64,000 nucleotides of DNA, taken from Candidatus Nitrosocosmicus franklandus (GTDB lineage: Archaea; Thermoproteota; Nitrososphaeria; Nitrososphaerales; Nitrososphaeraceae). The notes below the pieces were generated by a model. The model was not told where the DNA came from. It saw only the letters and a list, made by a program, of their open reading frames with translations, and made no database searches. How positions within the stretch are numbered: position 1 is the first letter of the stretch; each line of letters opens with the position of its first letter. Made by a program: the position numbers and the translations under genes. The stretch is from NCBI RefSeq assembly GCF_900696045.1, contig NZ_LR216287.1:1903854-1967853 (forward strand). The letters run 5' to 3'. This document shows positions 55,420 through 64,000 of the stretch, in pieces.

Positions 55420-55910
55420 TCAAAGAGAGTGATGATAAAAGGCTTTCTTCCACTTTATAGCATACTTGGATAAGATATTATGGTGATCTCTTGTTGATAT
55501 CTGTTAATTCTAAAAACAACTTAAAAAGATATATAACAATCGCATTAGTAATTGCACCTATTTGCAAATGATTACTATTTATTTATATCTTACAATTTGC
55601 TAATTAAATATTAAGTGAACCAATAACGAGATGAATCGCATCAAGGTAACGATCTACATCGCTCATCTATCAAATTTGCTCTGATCCGTTTATATATTTG
55701 ATAGGTAGATCGCTACCTTTAGGTTACTTAAACTTGGTTAATGGTACATGTACAATAAAATGTGACATTTGGAATCGTTTTTTGTGCTTATCTTATCTTG
55801 AATTATGGGTAGATCTTTCTCTCTATAAAACTAATATGACTTCTATCGTAAACAACACAAAGTCTATAACTAACTAGTAGTCATGATCCGTAAAAGCTTT
55901 AATACATAAT
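55420..55910. other. Intergenic with an imperfect inverted repeat
   Basis: About 490 A+T-rich bases; the inverted repeat at 55643-55719 is listed separately. Otherwise no gene. Confidence 0.4.
55643..55719. repeat. Long imperfect inverted repeat
   Basis: The left arm AAGGTAACGATCTAC (55643-55657) and ATCTATCAAAT (ending 55675) pair with ATTTGATAGGTAGATCGCTACCTT (split here: ATTTGATAG and GTAGATCGCTACCTT, 55696-55719). Only a few mismatches and an 8-base bulge occur. It could be a stem-loop or a dyad operator upstream of the gene at 55911. Confidence 0.5.
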
Positions 55911-56912
55911 ATGGAAAAATCCTTGATATTGGATGATTCAACATACCAGCAGTTAAGGAAATCAAAATTTTATCATCCTGAGGTGACAGAAGTCATCTAT
56001 GATGTTGATCAGCTAGAAGGTATGATTGCAGGAGCCATAAACGTAGTTGAGAAGGGGTTTGATATGGTGTGGGATAAAATGATGTTTAATTTTCACTTTA
56101 ATCTTTTACATGAAGGATATGAAGCAATGGAAAGATTAATCGATGAAAAAAACCTAAAGATAAGGTTAATAGTTGAAGCAGTTCCAGAAAATATTGAACA
56201 AATAAAGTCAATACCTAACTACGAAATAAGACACTTGGACGATATTAGAAGTAATTTTGGAATTCTAGACAACCGGGCCTATGTCGTTTCCATATTTCAT
56301 AAAGGCAGCCCAAAACCACAGCAAGTATTCTTTAGTAATTCACGAGCATTGATAGATAAACAACAAGCGCTGTTTGATCAGTTATGGGAAATTGCTATTC
56401 CTCTTGAAAAGCGTATAAAACAATTAGAAACGCATGAAGGTTCAAGATCAGATAGAATCATATTAAATTCAGATGAAATAGAGGATGAAATTATCTCCTT
56501 AATTAACAAATGCAACAGGGAATTAATTATATTCTCATCCATTCACATCTTTAAGCATTTTATTTATTCCAAAAATATTTGGAAGTATTGTTCAATATTA
56601 CTTGCGAGAAATGCAAGAATCAAGATTTTAGTTGACAGTTTTGATCCTGATTTACTTTATAATGTACAATTGATAAACCAAAAGACTAAAGGTAATCTTA
56701 TTCAGTTAGAATATTCAGCGAAACTTGAAAGCCTTAATGAATGTTTGATTATTATCGACGGGAGTCAATTATTGCGGATAATCCATGATCATCGTAATAT
56801 CCACCCTCCTCTGATCGCATCCTCTACATCAGATAGAAATTATGTTCTCGTTCAAGAAATTTTGTTTGAAAAGTATTGGAACGAAATCAATAATCTCACC
56901 ATGTTTGGCTAA
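55911..56912 (+). CDS. Putative sensor-domain protein of thaumarchaeal signalling type
   Basis: A 333-aa soluble protein from ATG 55911. It appears to have two related domains: about 35-170 (DMVWDKMMFNFHFNLLHEGYEAMERL ... VYFFSNSRALIDKQQALFDQLW) and about 185-333 (ELIIFSSIHIFKHF ... LLARNARIKILVDSFDPD). Both have the shape of PLD-fold effector domains but without HKD motifs. Such domains commonly precede histidine kinases in Nitrososphaerales; here no kinase follows. Binding role inferred. Confidence 0.55.
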   Translation: MEKSLILDDSTYQQLRKSKFYHPEVTEVIYDVDQLEGMIAGAINVVEKGFDMVWDKMMFNFHFNLLHEGYEAMERLIDEKNLKIRLIVEAVPENIEQIKSIPNYEIRHLDDIRSNFGILDNRAYVVSIFHKGSPKPQQVFFSNSRALIDKQQALFDQLWEIAIPLEKRIKQLETHEGSRSDRIILNSDEIEDEIISLINKCNRELIIFSSIHIFKHFIYSKNIWKYCSILLARNARIKILVDSFDPDLLYNVQLINQKTKGNLIQLEYSAKLESLNECLIIIDGSQLLRIIHDHRNIHPPLIASSTSDRNYVLVQEILFEKYWNEINNLTMFG

Positions 56913-57172
56913 ACCACATTTGTATCCTAAATTAGTAAAAAGTTCTTGGGTGAGTTATTCTATATCCTATCAAATAGAAATATGACTTTTTTAACTATAC
57001 TTCCAAGTAATTTGTATTTTACATATTTGATTTTTGGTTATTGGAAATAGTTATTTGATTTCTATTACTCTATCGCGGCTGTCAAGTGTACCATCAGTAG
57101 TATATACATTAAATAAAGATCAATTTAGTAACGATGTTAGACATGAACATAAATAATAACCTGTCAGTGATT

Positions 57173-57988
57173 TTATCGTCTTGCTATTGTTATTAGATAT
57201 CCTAACCTCAATTCGTTATGCAAAATATATCGCTTCAAAACCTTGGTGTAGTCGTCTCTAAATGATCTTATCTTATTTTCATTATTCTGTTTTTTCAATT
57301 CTGTCATCACTTTAATCATAAAACCCGACTTGGTAATTGTGTCCTGCCAGTAATGATTTGGACTCAAAACCGGAATCTTGATTGTATCTCTTTCAAAATA
57401 AATTTCTCTGATACCCGGTAATAGTCGTTTCACTTTATCAGTAACTCCCCAATTATATGGAGAAAACGCCTCAGAAGATGCAAATGGGTTGTATTTGGAA
57501 ACAACCTCTGATAACTTTCCAACAGCGAGTTCTGGCGGCCAACTTGTAATACCCAATCGCCCTCCTTTCTTTAGAACCCGTACTATTTCCTTTCCTGCTA
57601 ATTCTTGATTTGGTGCAAAAATATGGCCAAACGTTGATAGTACAACATCAAATGTCTCATCTTCAAATGGTAGGTTTTCTGCATCACCTTCCCTCCAATC
57701 TATCCCATCAATGTAAGCTGTCTTCTCTTCCTCCTTTGCCAATGCCAAAAGCTTTGGTGTAATATCCATTCCGGTTACCTTTGCACCCTTAAATCGTGCA
57801 GTTATTGAGGTATTGCCATACCCACATGCCACATCTAACACCAATTCATTTGCTTGTAATCCTACAAGTTCAGTCAAACGGGCCGAAACAGGAGGAAAAA
57901 ACTGACCTCTGTTCCTATAATCTCCCATGCTCCAAATTTCCTTGACAGCTTCTTTACTCGAAATCACTCTTGATTCTATATCGACCAA
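57173..57988 (-). CDS. Class I SAM-dependent methyltransferase
   Basis: A 271-aa protein. Motif I is VLDVACGYGNTSI, motif II-like TGMDITPKLL, and GDAENLPF then FDVVLSTFG complete the UbiE-type core. A C-terminal ~100-residue part (from SPYNWGVTDKVKRLL) would form the acceptor-binding cap. Substrate unknown; it is only distantly like the methyltransferase at 5.5 kb. Start at 57988; a single gene. Confidence 0.85.
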   Translation of the reverse strand: MVDIESRVISSKEAVKEIWSMGDYRNRGQFFPPVSARLTELVGLQANELVLDVACGYGNTSITARFKGAKVTGMDITPKLLALAKEEEKTAYIDGIDWREGDAENLPFEDETFDVVLSTFGHIFAPNQELAGKEIVRVLKKGGRLGITSWPPELAVGKLSEVVSKYNPFASSEAFSPYNWGVTDKVKRLLPGIREIYFERDTIKIPVLSPNHYWQDTITKSGFMIKVMTELKKQNNENKIRSFRDDYTKVLKRYILHNELRLGYLITIARR

Positions 57989-58961
57989 TAAGACAAATAT
58001 AAAACTAAAAGTCCGTAGATTATCAAAAAGCTAACTATTATTGGTTAGTAAAATTGATATTTTTATTATTAGAATCTGTTTTGTCCCTCTAAAGATAGAT
58101 AAAATCTCATCTTGATACTGTCAAAATCTTAATTGAATGATTGACTATCTTTCTTATATCAATACCAATATGATACATGATTGGGTTCATTGCCTTTCTA
58201 TTGCAAAAAAACTATTAGTTCGGTTTACATGCAAATTTTTTTCCTTTTAAATATCCCCTAATGTATATACATGCCTAATCGGAATAATAAAAACCCACGT
58301 CTTTTTTTTGACTGCTTGAAGAATTTGCATACTTTATTTAAGAAGAAAAATTAGAGTTGCAGGAACATAAAGTAGTAACGCTTGATGCCTTTTAGTATCT
58401 GTAGATGGTTTGATAGCGAGTCCTAAAATGTCATAGCGATTGTGGATACGCAAACGCCTCAGGTTAATGACAATTAACTATCCAATAAATAATTATGTTA
58501 ATCCTTTTATCAAGACAATCACAAATTCTACTTATAGTGTTTCTGAACATGAAATACTTGACATCCTGAGTGATATCTAATACTAAGAAAATGTGAATAA
58601 CCTTTTTCCATTAGTTAATGATGGTAATACCCTTAAAGGGTAAAATACTTTGATGGTTAAGACATATGTGGTGACGCTGTTATACCTATGTTCATATCTC
58701 ATGGTAATGAGAACTTCATTATGATGCTGTATGGTAATATTGTCCTTAAAAGACTTTAAACATGGTTTTATAAATTCAAAAATAGCCTACTTTAACTCGC
58801 TTAGTTGTATCCATAATAGTCTTCACTTTCTTCATCTTTATCATCAAAAGTCAAGCAATTACCATCAGCAACCCTATTACATACAATACAGTATTTTGCT
58901 AATTACATGGTATATTCTAGTTGCGTACTGATTTTTATTGGGATAATATGTACATTATCTG
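57989..58961. other. Long intergenic stretch
   Basis: About 970 A+T-rich bases between divergent genes. No gene is supportable; a 66-codon plus frame at 58731-58931 has no coding signs. No tRNA or clear repeat seen. Confidence 0.35.
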
Positions 58962-59369
58962 ATGAATTATCCAAGTACAAATATGATATCAGATGATTCC
59001 GCCGGCCAAATAGCTATTTTCTTATACCGTGCTCCCAAGGTAAATCATGATGCTTTAGTAAAGGTTAACAAACATTCCCATGATTTTTTCATGAAACACG
59101 GTGTGTTGAAATTTGAAGTTTTTACTCTCACTGCTAGAGGGAATATGATGGAATTCATAAACATTGCAAAAACCTTATCCGCACGCGATGATGAGGAAGT
59201 ATGGATGGAAATACAATCATATCGAGATGCCAAACACGTTCAGGAATTCATTAAGGCTATGGAAGGAGACAAGAGCGGGGATGAGATGTACGCTGAATTT
59301 ATGAGGCTCATAATTCCAGGTTCAGTAGTTACATTCGGAAATTTTAGCAAATTAGATGAAATTTCTTAA
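58962..59369 (+). CDS. DUF1428-like (YbaA-like) small protein
   Basis: A 135-aa protein from ATG 58962 (or 58983). The pattern (IFLYRAPKVNHDALVKVNKHS, KHGVLKFEVFTL, DEEVWMEIQSYRDAKHVQEF and GDKSGDEMYAEFMRLI) resembles a dimeric alpha/beta-barrel protein of the DUF1428 type. The function of the family is not known. No operon context. Confidence 0.55.
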   Translation: MNYPSTNMISDDSAGQIAIFLYRAPKVNHDALVKVNKHSHDFFMKHGVLKFEVFTLTARGNMMEFINIAKTLSARDDEEVWMEIQSYRDAKHVQEFIKAMEGDKSGDEMYAEFMRLIIPGSVVTFGNFSKLDEIS

Positions 59370-60062
59370 ATCACTTTTGCATTTGATGATTCTATAGTAT
59401 GCTTTGTCATAATATCCTCTTAATAGATGTGGTCAGAATGATTGGCATTCGAAGAATAGTTAAAGGTATATCGTACCAATTAGCCAATGACCATCAGTAA
59501 TTAGATATTAAATTCTATTTGCAAAAATTTGATTACTTTTATACAAGATTTATGTAACAATTTTACTTGAATTTATCCTATAATTCTTTAGTAGATTAAG
59601 GAAAGATATTTCATATATATTCAGTGAATGTACATTATTCCAGAGGCAGAGCACAAAAAGAGATCAAAATGATCGACGGACATTAATAAGAATATGAATA
59701 GGGTCAGTGAACCTGTCTAGCTTTGGCTTCCTCTTAGTTCTTGCCCCTAGGATAATGTCCGTACTGTTTGGTGGAATGGAAGTGATTACAAAGGCAATGC
59801 AATAGGTTAGTAATTATTTTTCAGGATCAATAATCCAATTCTTCTCCTTAAAAGTCGTTAATTCAGAATTTTCACTCTGCATTAACTACCTCATACACAG
59901 TCTGTGAACTATATGACCAGGACTACAAATAAACATAAAGTTTGATAATTTATTAAAATATGACAGAATTCAGAAATTTATATAAAATCCTATTGTATTT
60001 GGCTAAATTCTAATAAAAATACAAAAATAATAATGATTGTTGTACATTATTCTTAATGCTAA
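59370..60062. other. Intergenic
   Basis: About 690 bases. A 32-codon frame around 59709-59807 (start GTG; SSFGFLLVLAPRIMSVLF) is hydrophobic and could be a tiny membrane peptide, but it is too short to call. No other feature. Confidence 0.3.
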
Positions 60063-60299
60063 ATGAACCATCCTTGTAAGGATGCAGTCAGCCATTTTGT
60101 GGTAGATAGAATATCATATCAATCTAACACGCGCTATTTTGATAGAATAGTATGTTTTGTGAGTGGATGCCTTGCTAAACCCATAGCAAGATGCGTGAAA
60201 TGCTCAAAACACTCTTGTTATTTTCATTTACAGACGTGTATTCAGCATCATTCACACGAAATTGAAATTATTAACCGATTAGAATTATTTGATTACTAA
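60063..60299 (+). CDS. Small zinc-finger protein (B-box/AN1-like Cys-His pattern)
   Basis: A 78-aa protein from ATG 60063 with a dense Cys/His pattern: CFVSGC, CVKCSKHSC, FHLQTCIQHHSHE. The order of pairs resembles B-box or AN1-type zinc fingers, which in archaea occur as single small proteins of unknown role. The other small Cys proteins in the window (23.1, 52.6, 61.4 kb) are of different types. Confidence 0.6.
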   Translation: MNHPCKDAVSHFVVDRISYQSNTRYFDRIVCFVSGCLAKPIARCVKCSKHSCYFHLQTCIQHHSHEIEIINRLELFDY

Positions 60300-61436
60300 A
60301 TCCAATGATTTCGATCTTTTATTGACACAAGAGAATTGTTTGAACGTCACCTATTTCTGTGAAAAATATAAGGTGATAAATGAAATTGAATCAAAATACC
60401 TTGATCCTATATTGTATAATAAAGTCGGTTTGACCTTTGATTGTAATGTTAATTACCTATAAACTGAGTAGGTTGAAGGGTAAATATCTCAATATCAATA
60501 TCACGTTATGGTATCAAACCGTTAAATTTGTGTAACTATTTGTTAAAGTTCTTATGAATTTTTGTTCTAATACAGAATAAAAACTCATAATTTTGATATC
60601 TGAGATTTCCTCTATTAGATCGGACCGTGCTGTTTGACAATGGCACAGTTTTTCAGATCCAGGGAGAGATTTTTTGATTAATATGACATGTTTATCATGT
60701 TACTGTTACTATAGTAGTAATCGATATTAATATTTTAAAGCCGTTAGAATGGAAATTTGTCAAGATATTTTACTATAAACAGGTAAGAAATAAAACTATC
60801 GTTCTAATTTGGCTAGAGATTCATATAGTAGTAGGGGCTGTCTTATATGGATTTAACATCTTCAGGGCTATTAGTTGTTTAATTGATGATTCAACCGCCT
60901 TGATTGGTTTTTCTTGGATCCTACTTTCTTGGGGATTTTTATGTGTAATTGGAGATAATCCACTCGTCATTTAGTATCGAGTTTCTATTTGTATGATTGA
61001 TATTCTAATCTCATGATAATGGTAGACGAAAAATGTAAGATTATTTCTGAACCATATATTCACAATACAGTTTTAGTCAATCATCTGTTAAACCCTCTTA
61101 TTTCAATGGGGATAATTATGAAGATGGGCATTTGTACAAAGATTCATATTTTTTCGGAAAATATGACTTTATAATCACAAATAGCATCGACTCTGATCTA
61201 ATATCTCAACTTTAAAGTGCTGATTGAAAAGAATGGGGTGTATCATATTACAATGCCTCCAATGTAAAAAATTTGATGAACTTGATTCTACAACTTGATC
61301 TATATAATTGAACTTCAAAACATCTGTACCTGCAATTAGACCTTATCACAATCTTTTTTGAGTTATATAATAATAATGATTGGTTTTCAGGTAGGGTACT
61401 ATAGATATCTTTAATACCCTTGATGATGAAGTAAGA
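60300..61436. other. Long stretch with decayed coding traces
   Basis: About 1.1 kb. A membrane-protein-like frame runs from about 60680 to a stop at 60972-60974 (WLEIHIVVGAVLYGFNIF ... FSWILLSWGFLCVIGD), two probable helices, but no usable start codon. Another trace at 61018-61215 starts ATG (MVDEKCKIISEPYI) and, after a frameshift, continues YEDGHLYKDSYFFGKYDFII to TAA 61213-61215. Both look like remains of small genes. Confidence 0.4.
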
Positions 61437-61769
61437 TTGGAAAGGAAAGATAAGGCAAGGTTGTCTGGAAAATCCCAATTAATCGAAAATGATCATGAGT
61501 TATCAACTCTGGATTTAGGTACTATGGAATTTATGAAATGGCTGATGGAAGAAAACAGGGAATCACGGGATTGCTTAATTGTTGTAAAGGATTTTTTTGA
61601 GAATAAATATGTAATTTTATACGATAAGTGTATTAGGCAATCTGTGATTGTTGGTTATAGAGAGGGTATGCCTTGGTGTATGACATGTAATGCTGATGAC
61701 TGTGGGCATGTCGGGTTTGCAATATGTTTAAAGCAGCATTTTGACCGAAATGATCATATAATCTATTAG
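61437..61769 (+). CDS. Small zinc-site protein, paralogue of the gene at 23.1 kb
   Basis: A 110-aa protein starting TTG 61437. It shares LDLGTMEFMKWL, ENKYVILYDK and GMPWCMTCNADDCGHVGFAI with the 102-aa protein at 23.1 kb. The conserved C-x2-C-x4-C-x-H cluster is a plausible zinc site, and the C-termini match (LKQHFDRNDHIIY against LKQNYDRDDQVVY). Function unknown. The family may be restricted to ammonia-oxidising archaea. Confidence 0.75.
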   Translation: MERKDKARLSGKSQLIENDHELSTLDLGTMEFMKWLMEENRESRDCLIVVKDFFENKYVILYDKCIRQSVIVGYREGMPWCMTCNADDCGHVGFAICLKQHFDRNDHIIY

Positions 61770-62104
61770 ATTTCTAAATCAGTGTTTTTAGCTACTTCAA
61801 AAATAAACAATTCTACTGTTTTTACCCCTTTACCTATTTTCTTATAACATGTTCACTGGTTTCATCAAGTACATGTTTGAGGTATGTTGATCTTTTCACC
61901 GTCTGTGGTGTTTTTTCAAAACTATTTAACATGATGATTTATTGTAAATGAATAAAAAAGCAAGGTTAACTAGATACCTTCGACAAAAAAATTGATTTTT
62001 TCATCTATCGCATAACTCAATTCTGTTAGAGCCTTGATACTTATTTTTCTATGTCTCTACCTGTTCTGTTAAATGTATCACTAATGGAAGTCATACTAAA
62101 CCTC
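61770..62104. other. Intergenic
   Basis: About 335 bases of A+T-rich sequence; nothing recognisable. Confidence 0.3.
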
Positions 62105-62627
62105 TCAGTTAATCCCTCCATAATGATGATCTGACCCAATTATTAATGCTGCGAATCCTATCAACATTCCTACGAAAATTTCTCCTACCACGGGAAATAT
62201 CAATATCAAGACAGATATGTTATAGATAAGATACCTGTGCCTATGTAAAAGCCCTAGACCGTGATTTTTCCTCATGTTTGTTATTAATCTCTTTGATTAC
62301 TCTTGATACGCCATCAAACATCAAAGCAAAACCTACTAAAAAGACTACAAAAATAAATGTAAATGTTGGATAGATTATAACTATACTTGCTATTATAATT
62401 ACCAAGACTCAAACCTGTGCTAGAAAGGCGAGATCTTCCCTGATAAAATAACCCGATAGCAACTGTTCGATTCCAATTATTAGTAATATTATTCCTAAAA
62501 ACAATACAATGGAAATAAAACCTGCAATTGGGTTGATTGTTATTAGAATAGCCAATATGACTACAAGGATACCTAGACCAACCTGTAGAAATCTAAACCA
62601 GTTGGGCGTTTTTATCGAGTTTTTCAA
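62105..62627 (-). pseudogene. HdeD/DUF308-like membrane protein, with an in-frame stop and a frameshift
   Basis: Reading from TTG 62627, the first 72 codons give two hydrophobic helices (VGLGILVVILAILITINPIAG, then VLFLGIILLIIGIEQLLSG), the HdeD repeat pattern, ending at TGA 62409-62411. The same frame continues VLVIIIASIVIIYPTFTFIF and VGFALMFDGVSRVI to a second stop near 62250. A shifted frame then carries the last pair of helices (VLILIFPVVGEIFVGMLIGFA) to TGA 62105-62107. The six-helix plan is complete across the lesions, so it was a full HdeD-type gene. Confidence 0.65.
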
Positions 62628-62930
62628 GTGTATTCTTTTGTATGTATGATCTTCTGGGAGAATGTAAAAATATGTTAGTGTTAGAGATTGACTTTTTTTA
62701 TTTTGGTAAATAATACCAAATTGAATTTTCTATCTGGATAGGGAAAAATATTGCCATGTACTTTTGATTATTAAGTGGTTTTCCTCCTGGTTCCACGGAT
62801 TTTTTCCTCATAGCCCACACTAGATCTGTCTATAAAATTTTCAGTTTATGGAATCAAAATAAAATTAAATTAATTACTTAGAAATTTTGATTGCGATCAT
62901 CTTTCCCTCCATTGGAGAAACTGATTACAT
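62628..62930. other. Intergenic
   Basis: About 300 bases; no supportable gene. Confidence 0.3.
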
Positions 62931-63149
62931 CTATGAAATAGTATTTGACTGTAATTTCCCTTCGAGTCTTGCCTCTAGACTATACAATACCTTATCGATA
63001 AAATCTCTTGTAATCATTGTTGGAGATTCTATTCTTAGCTCCTTGGGTAGCAAATTATTAATTCGAATAAACAATTTGATTTTTGCATCTGTATTCTCTT
63101 CATAGATGCATTTTTTAATCATAGTTTTTATCCTTTTAACGTTAATCAT
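62931..63149 (-). CDS. Small helical uncharacterised protein
   Basis: A 72-aa protein from ATG 63149. Helical with a conserved-looking centre (AKIKLFIRINNLLPKELRIESPTMITRDFIDKVL) of the kind seen in small thaumarchaeal one-domain proteins. The overlapping plus-strand frame is the less likely one. It is divergent from the chorismate mutase gene, 109 bp away. Confidence 0.55.
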   Translation of the reverse strand: MINVKRIKTMIKKCIYEENTDAKIKLFIRINNLLPKELRIESPTMITRDFIDKVLYSLEARLEGKLQSNTIS

Positions 63150-63258
63150 GCTATAATATGGTCAACAATACTTATATCTCTATCCATTACCATTCTATCG
63201 ACCAAAGTGGGTATTAGCTTGTAATTATTTAAATCGTTTTTAGGTATTATAGTATTCG

Positions 63259-63552
63259 TTGACAATATACGAATGCAATTGTCTGGGAGATATCAGAGCG
63301 AACATCGACTTGATTGATGGGAAAATTGTTTCACTACTAGTACAGAGAGGCAAATATGTTATGCAAGCAGCAAAGTACAAGAAAAATATCACAGAGGTTG
63401 AAGATCAGGCAAGAATTAAAAACATAATTACAAAAGTCAGGGGTTATGCAAAGCAAATGGATTTTGATCCAAACACTATTGAACAAATTTATAGATATTT
63501 GATTCAAGTTTATATTCAATTAGAAAAGGAGGCCTTTACAAATTTGAAATGA
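63259..63552 (+). CDS. aroQ: Chorismate mutase (AroQ type)
   Basis: A 97-aa protein, probably from TTG 63259. The AroQ helical pattern is clear: IRANIDLIDGKIVSLLVQRG with the catalytic Arg and the DxxDxxIxxLLxxR layout, KYVMQAAKYKK with the Lys, VEDQARIKNII and the C-terminal IEQIYRYLIQVYIQLE. It converts chorismate to prephenate in phenylalanine/tyrosine synthesis. The aminotransferase that follows 290 bp downstream may serve the same amino acid pathway. Confidence 0.85.
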   Translation: MTIYECNCLGDIRANIDLIDGKIVSLLVQRGKYVMQAAKYKKNITEVEDQARIKNIITKVRGYAKQMDFDPNTIEQIYRYLIQVYIQLEKEAFTNLK

Positions 63553-63843
63553 GTCATTCTTTTGTCTATTTGTTAAATTATGCGGCTATAGAACTCGCTA
63601 CGATTCTAAAACCATTAAAACTAACATCTTGCGCCCGTAAATAGTTGTGACCCATATACTATGGCTCTGCTTAACCGCAAATTAATCTAATTAGATTTAG
63701 ATATAATGATCTTAAAGTAGTGACTGGCTTTTATACTGCTGAGGAATTGTTTTTTGTTGCAATAGCATCAATCAATTGCTTGTTCGATATTAAAAAAATA
63801 CAAATATCTAGTCTCTTAAGATATTATTGGAACTTGATAGTTA

Positions 63844-64000
63844 ATGAGAGTCTCTGATAGGATTAGTCGTGTTGAATATGCAATTAGAGACGTGATGCTT
63901 CATGCAAGAGAGTATCAAAAAACAGGTAAAGAAATAATGTATCTAAACATTGGCGATCCTGTCGCTTTTGATTTCAAAACTCCTAAGCACATAAAGATGG
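63844..64000 (+). CDS. Class I/II PLP-dependent aminotransferase, 5' part
   Basis: The first 52 codons from ATG 63844 to the right edge: MRVSDRISRVEYAIRDVMLHA followed by KTGKEIMYLNIGDPVAFDF and TPKHIK. The LNIGDPVxFDFxTPxHI pattern is typical of alanine/aromatic-type class I aminotransferases. The PLP-binding part lies outside the window. With the upstream AroQ it may take part in aromatic amino acid formation. Confidence 0.8.
   Translation, partial: MRVSDRISRVEYAIRDVMLHAREYQKTGKEIMYLNIGDPVAFDFKTPKHIKM

Noticed and set aside
63629-63640. CTTGCGCCC similar to the fragment at 37.1 kb
   Set aside because: Only nine bases match and no tRNA context is present.

Overview
The window looks like the chromosome of an ammonia-oxidising archaeon of the class Nitrososphaeria (Thaumarchaeota), probably a soil Nitrososphaerales lineage of the Nitrosocosmicus type. 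The signs are low G+C, many leaderless genes with TTG or GTG starts, a zinc-type archaeal 7Fe ferredoxin, a cupredoxin with signal peptide, BNR-propeller secreted proteins, and many very small Cys/His-rich proteins. No rRNA and no CRISPR array were seen. One essentially complete tRNA, Arg(TCG), is present. The genus is an inference.

Layout. 0-4.5 kb: two sialidase-like secreted propellers (the first cut by the window edge and frameshifted) and a thioredoxin-CcdA fusion. 4.7-18.8 kb: putative integrative element A, bounded by a ~29-bp direct repeat derived from a tRNA 3' end. It carries a PrimPol-ATPase replicase, an AbrB regulator, zinc-ribbon protein, tyrosine integrase, and cargo that includes a calpain-like cysteine protease convergent with a 1069-aa protein. 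18.8-20.3 kb: a TspO gene amid further tRNA 3'-end fragments. 20.3-36.7 kb: mostly host-like genes (UspA proteins, a BASS transporter, Rieske-reductase fusion, patatin, alcohol and aldehyde dehydrogenases, malic enzyme, ferredoxin, class III cyclase) plus a dead IS6-type insertion. 37.4-40.1 kb: a large Mrr-nuclease/STAND-NTPase/zinc-finger protein, a candidate antiviral effector. 40.7-51.8 kb: putative element B with an IS5-type and an IS6-type insertion, a broken McrC, a cluster of 13 TGACAGT/ACTGTCA iterons, a second PrimPol-helicase, small DNA-binding proteins, a second tyrosine integrase and the tRNA-Arg target. 52-64 kb: ordinary host genes (RidA, cupredoxin, methyltransferase, chorismate mutase, start of an aminotransferase) among long A+T-rich intergenic stretches.

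How the parts fit. Both putative elements have the same right-hand plan: replicase on the minus strand, then small regulators, a divergent plus-strand gene, an integrase on the minus strand, and then the tRNA-derived att sequence 50-65 bp beyond the integrase start. Both face the same way, which suggests repeated integration at one tRNA-Arg 3' end. The left border of element B could not be placed. At least seven genes are interrupted by frameshifts or in-frame stops; a few lie in homopolymers and could be sequencing errors, while others (for example one split by an IS) are clearly decayed.
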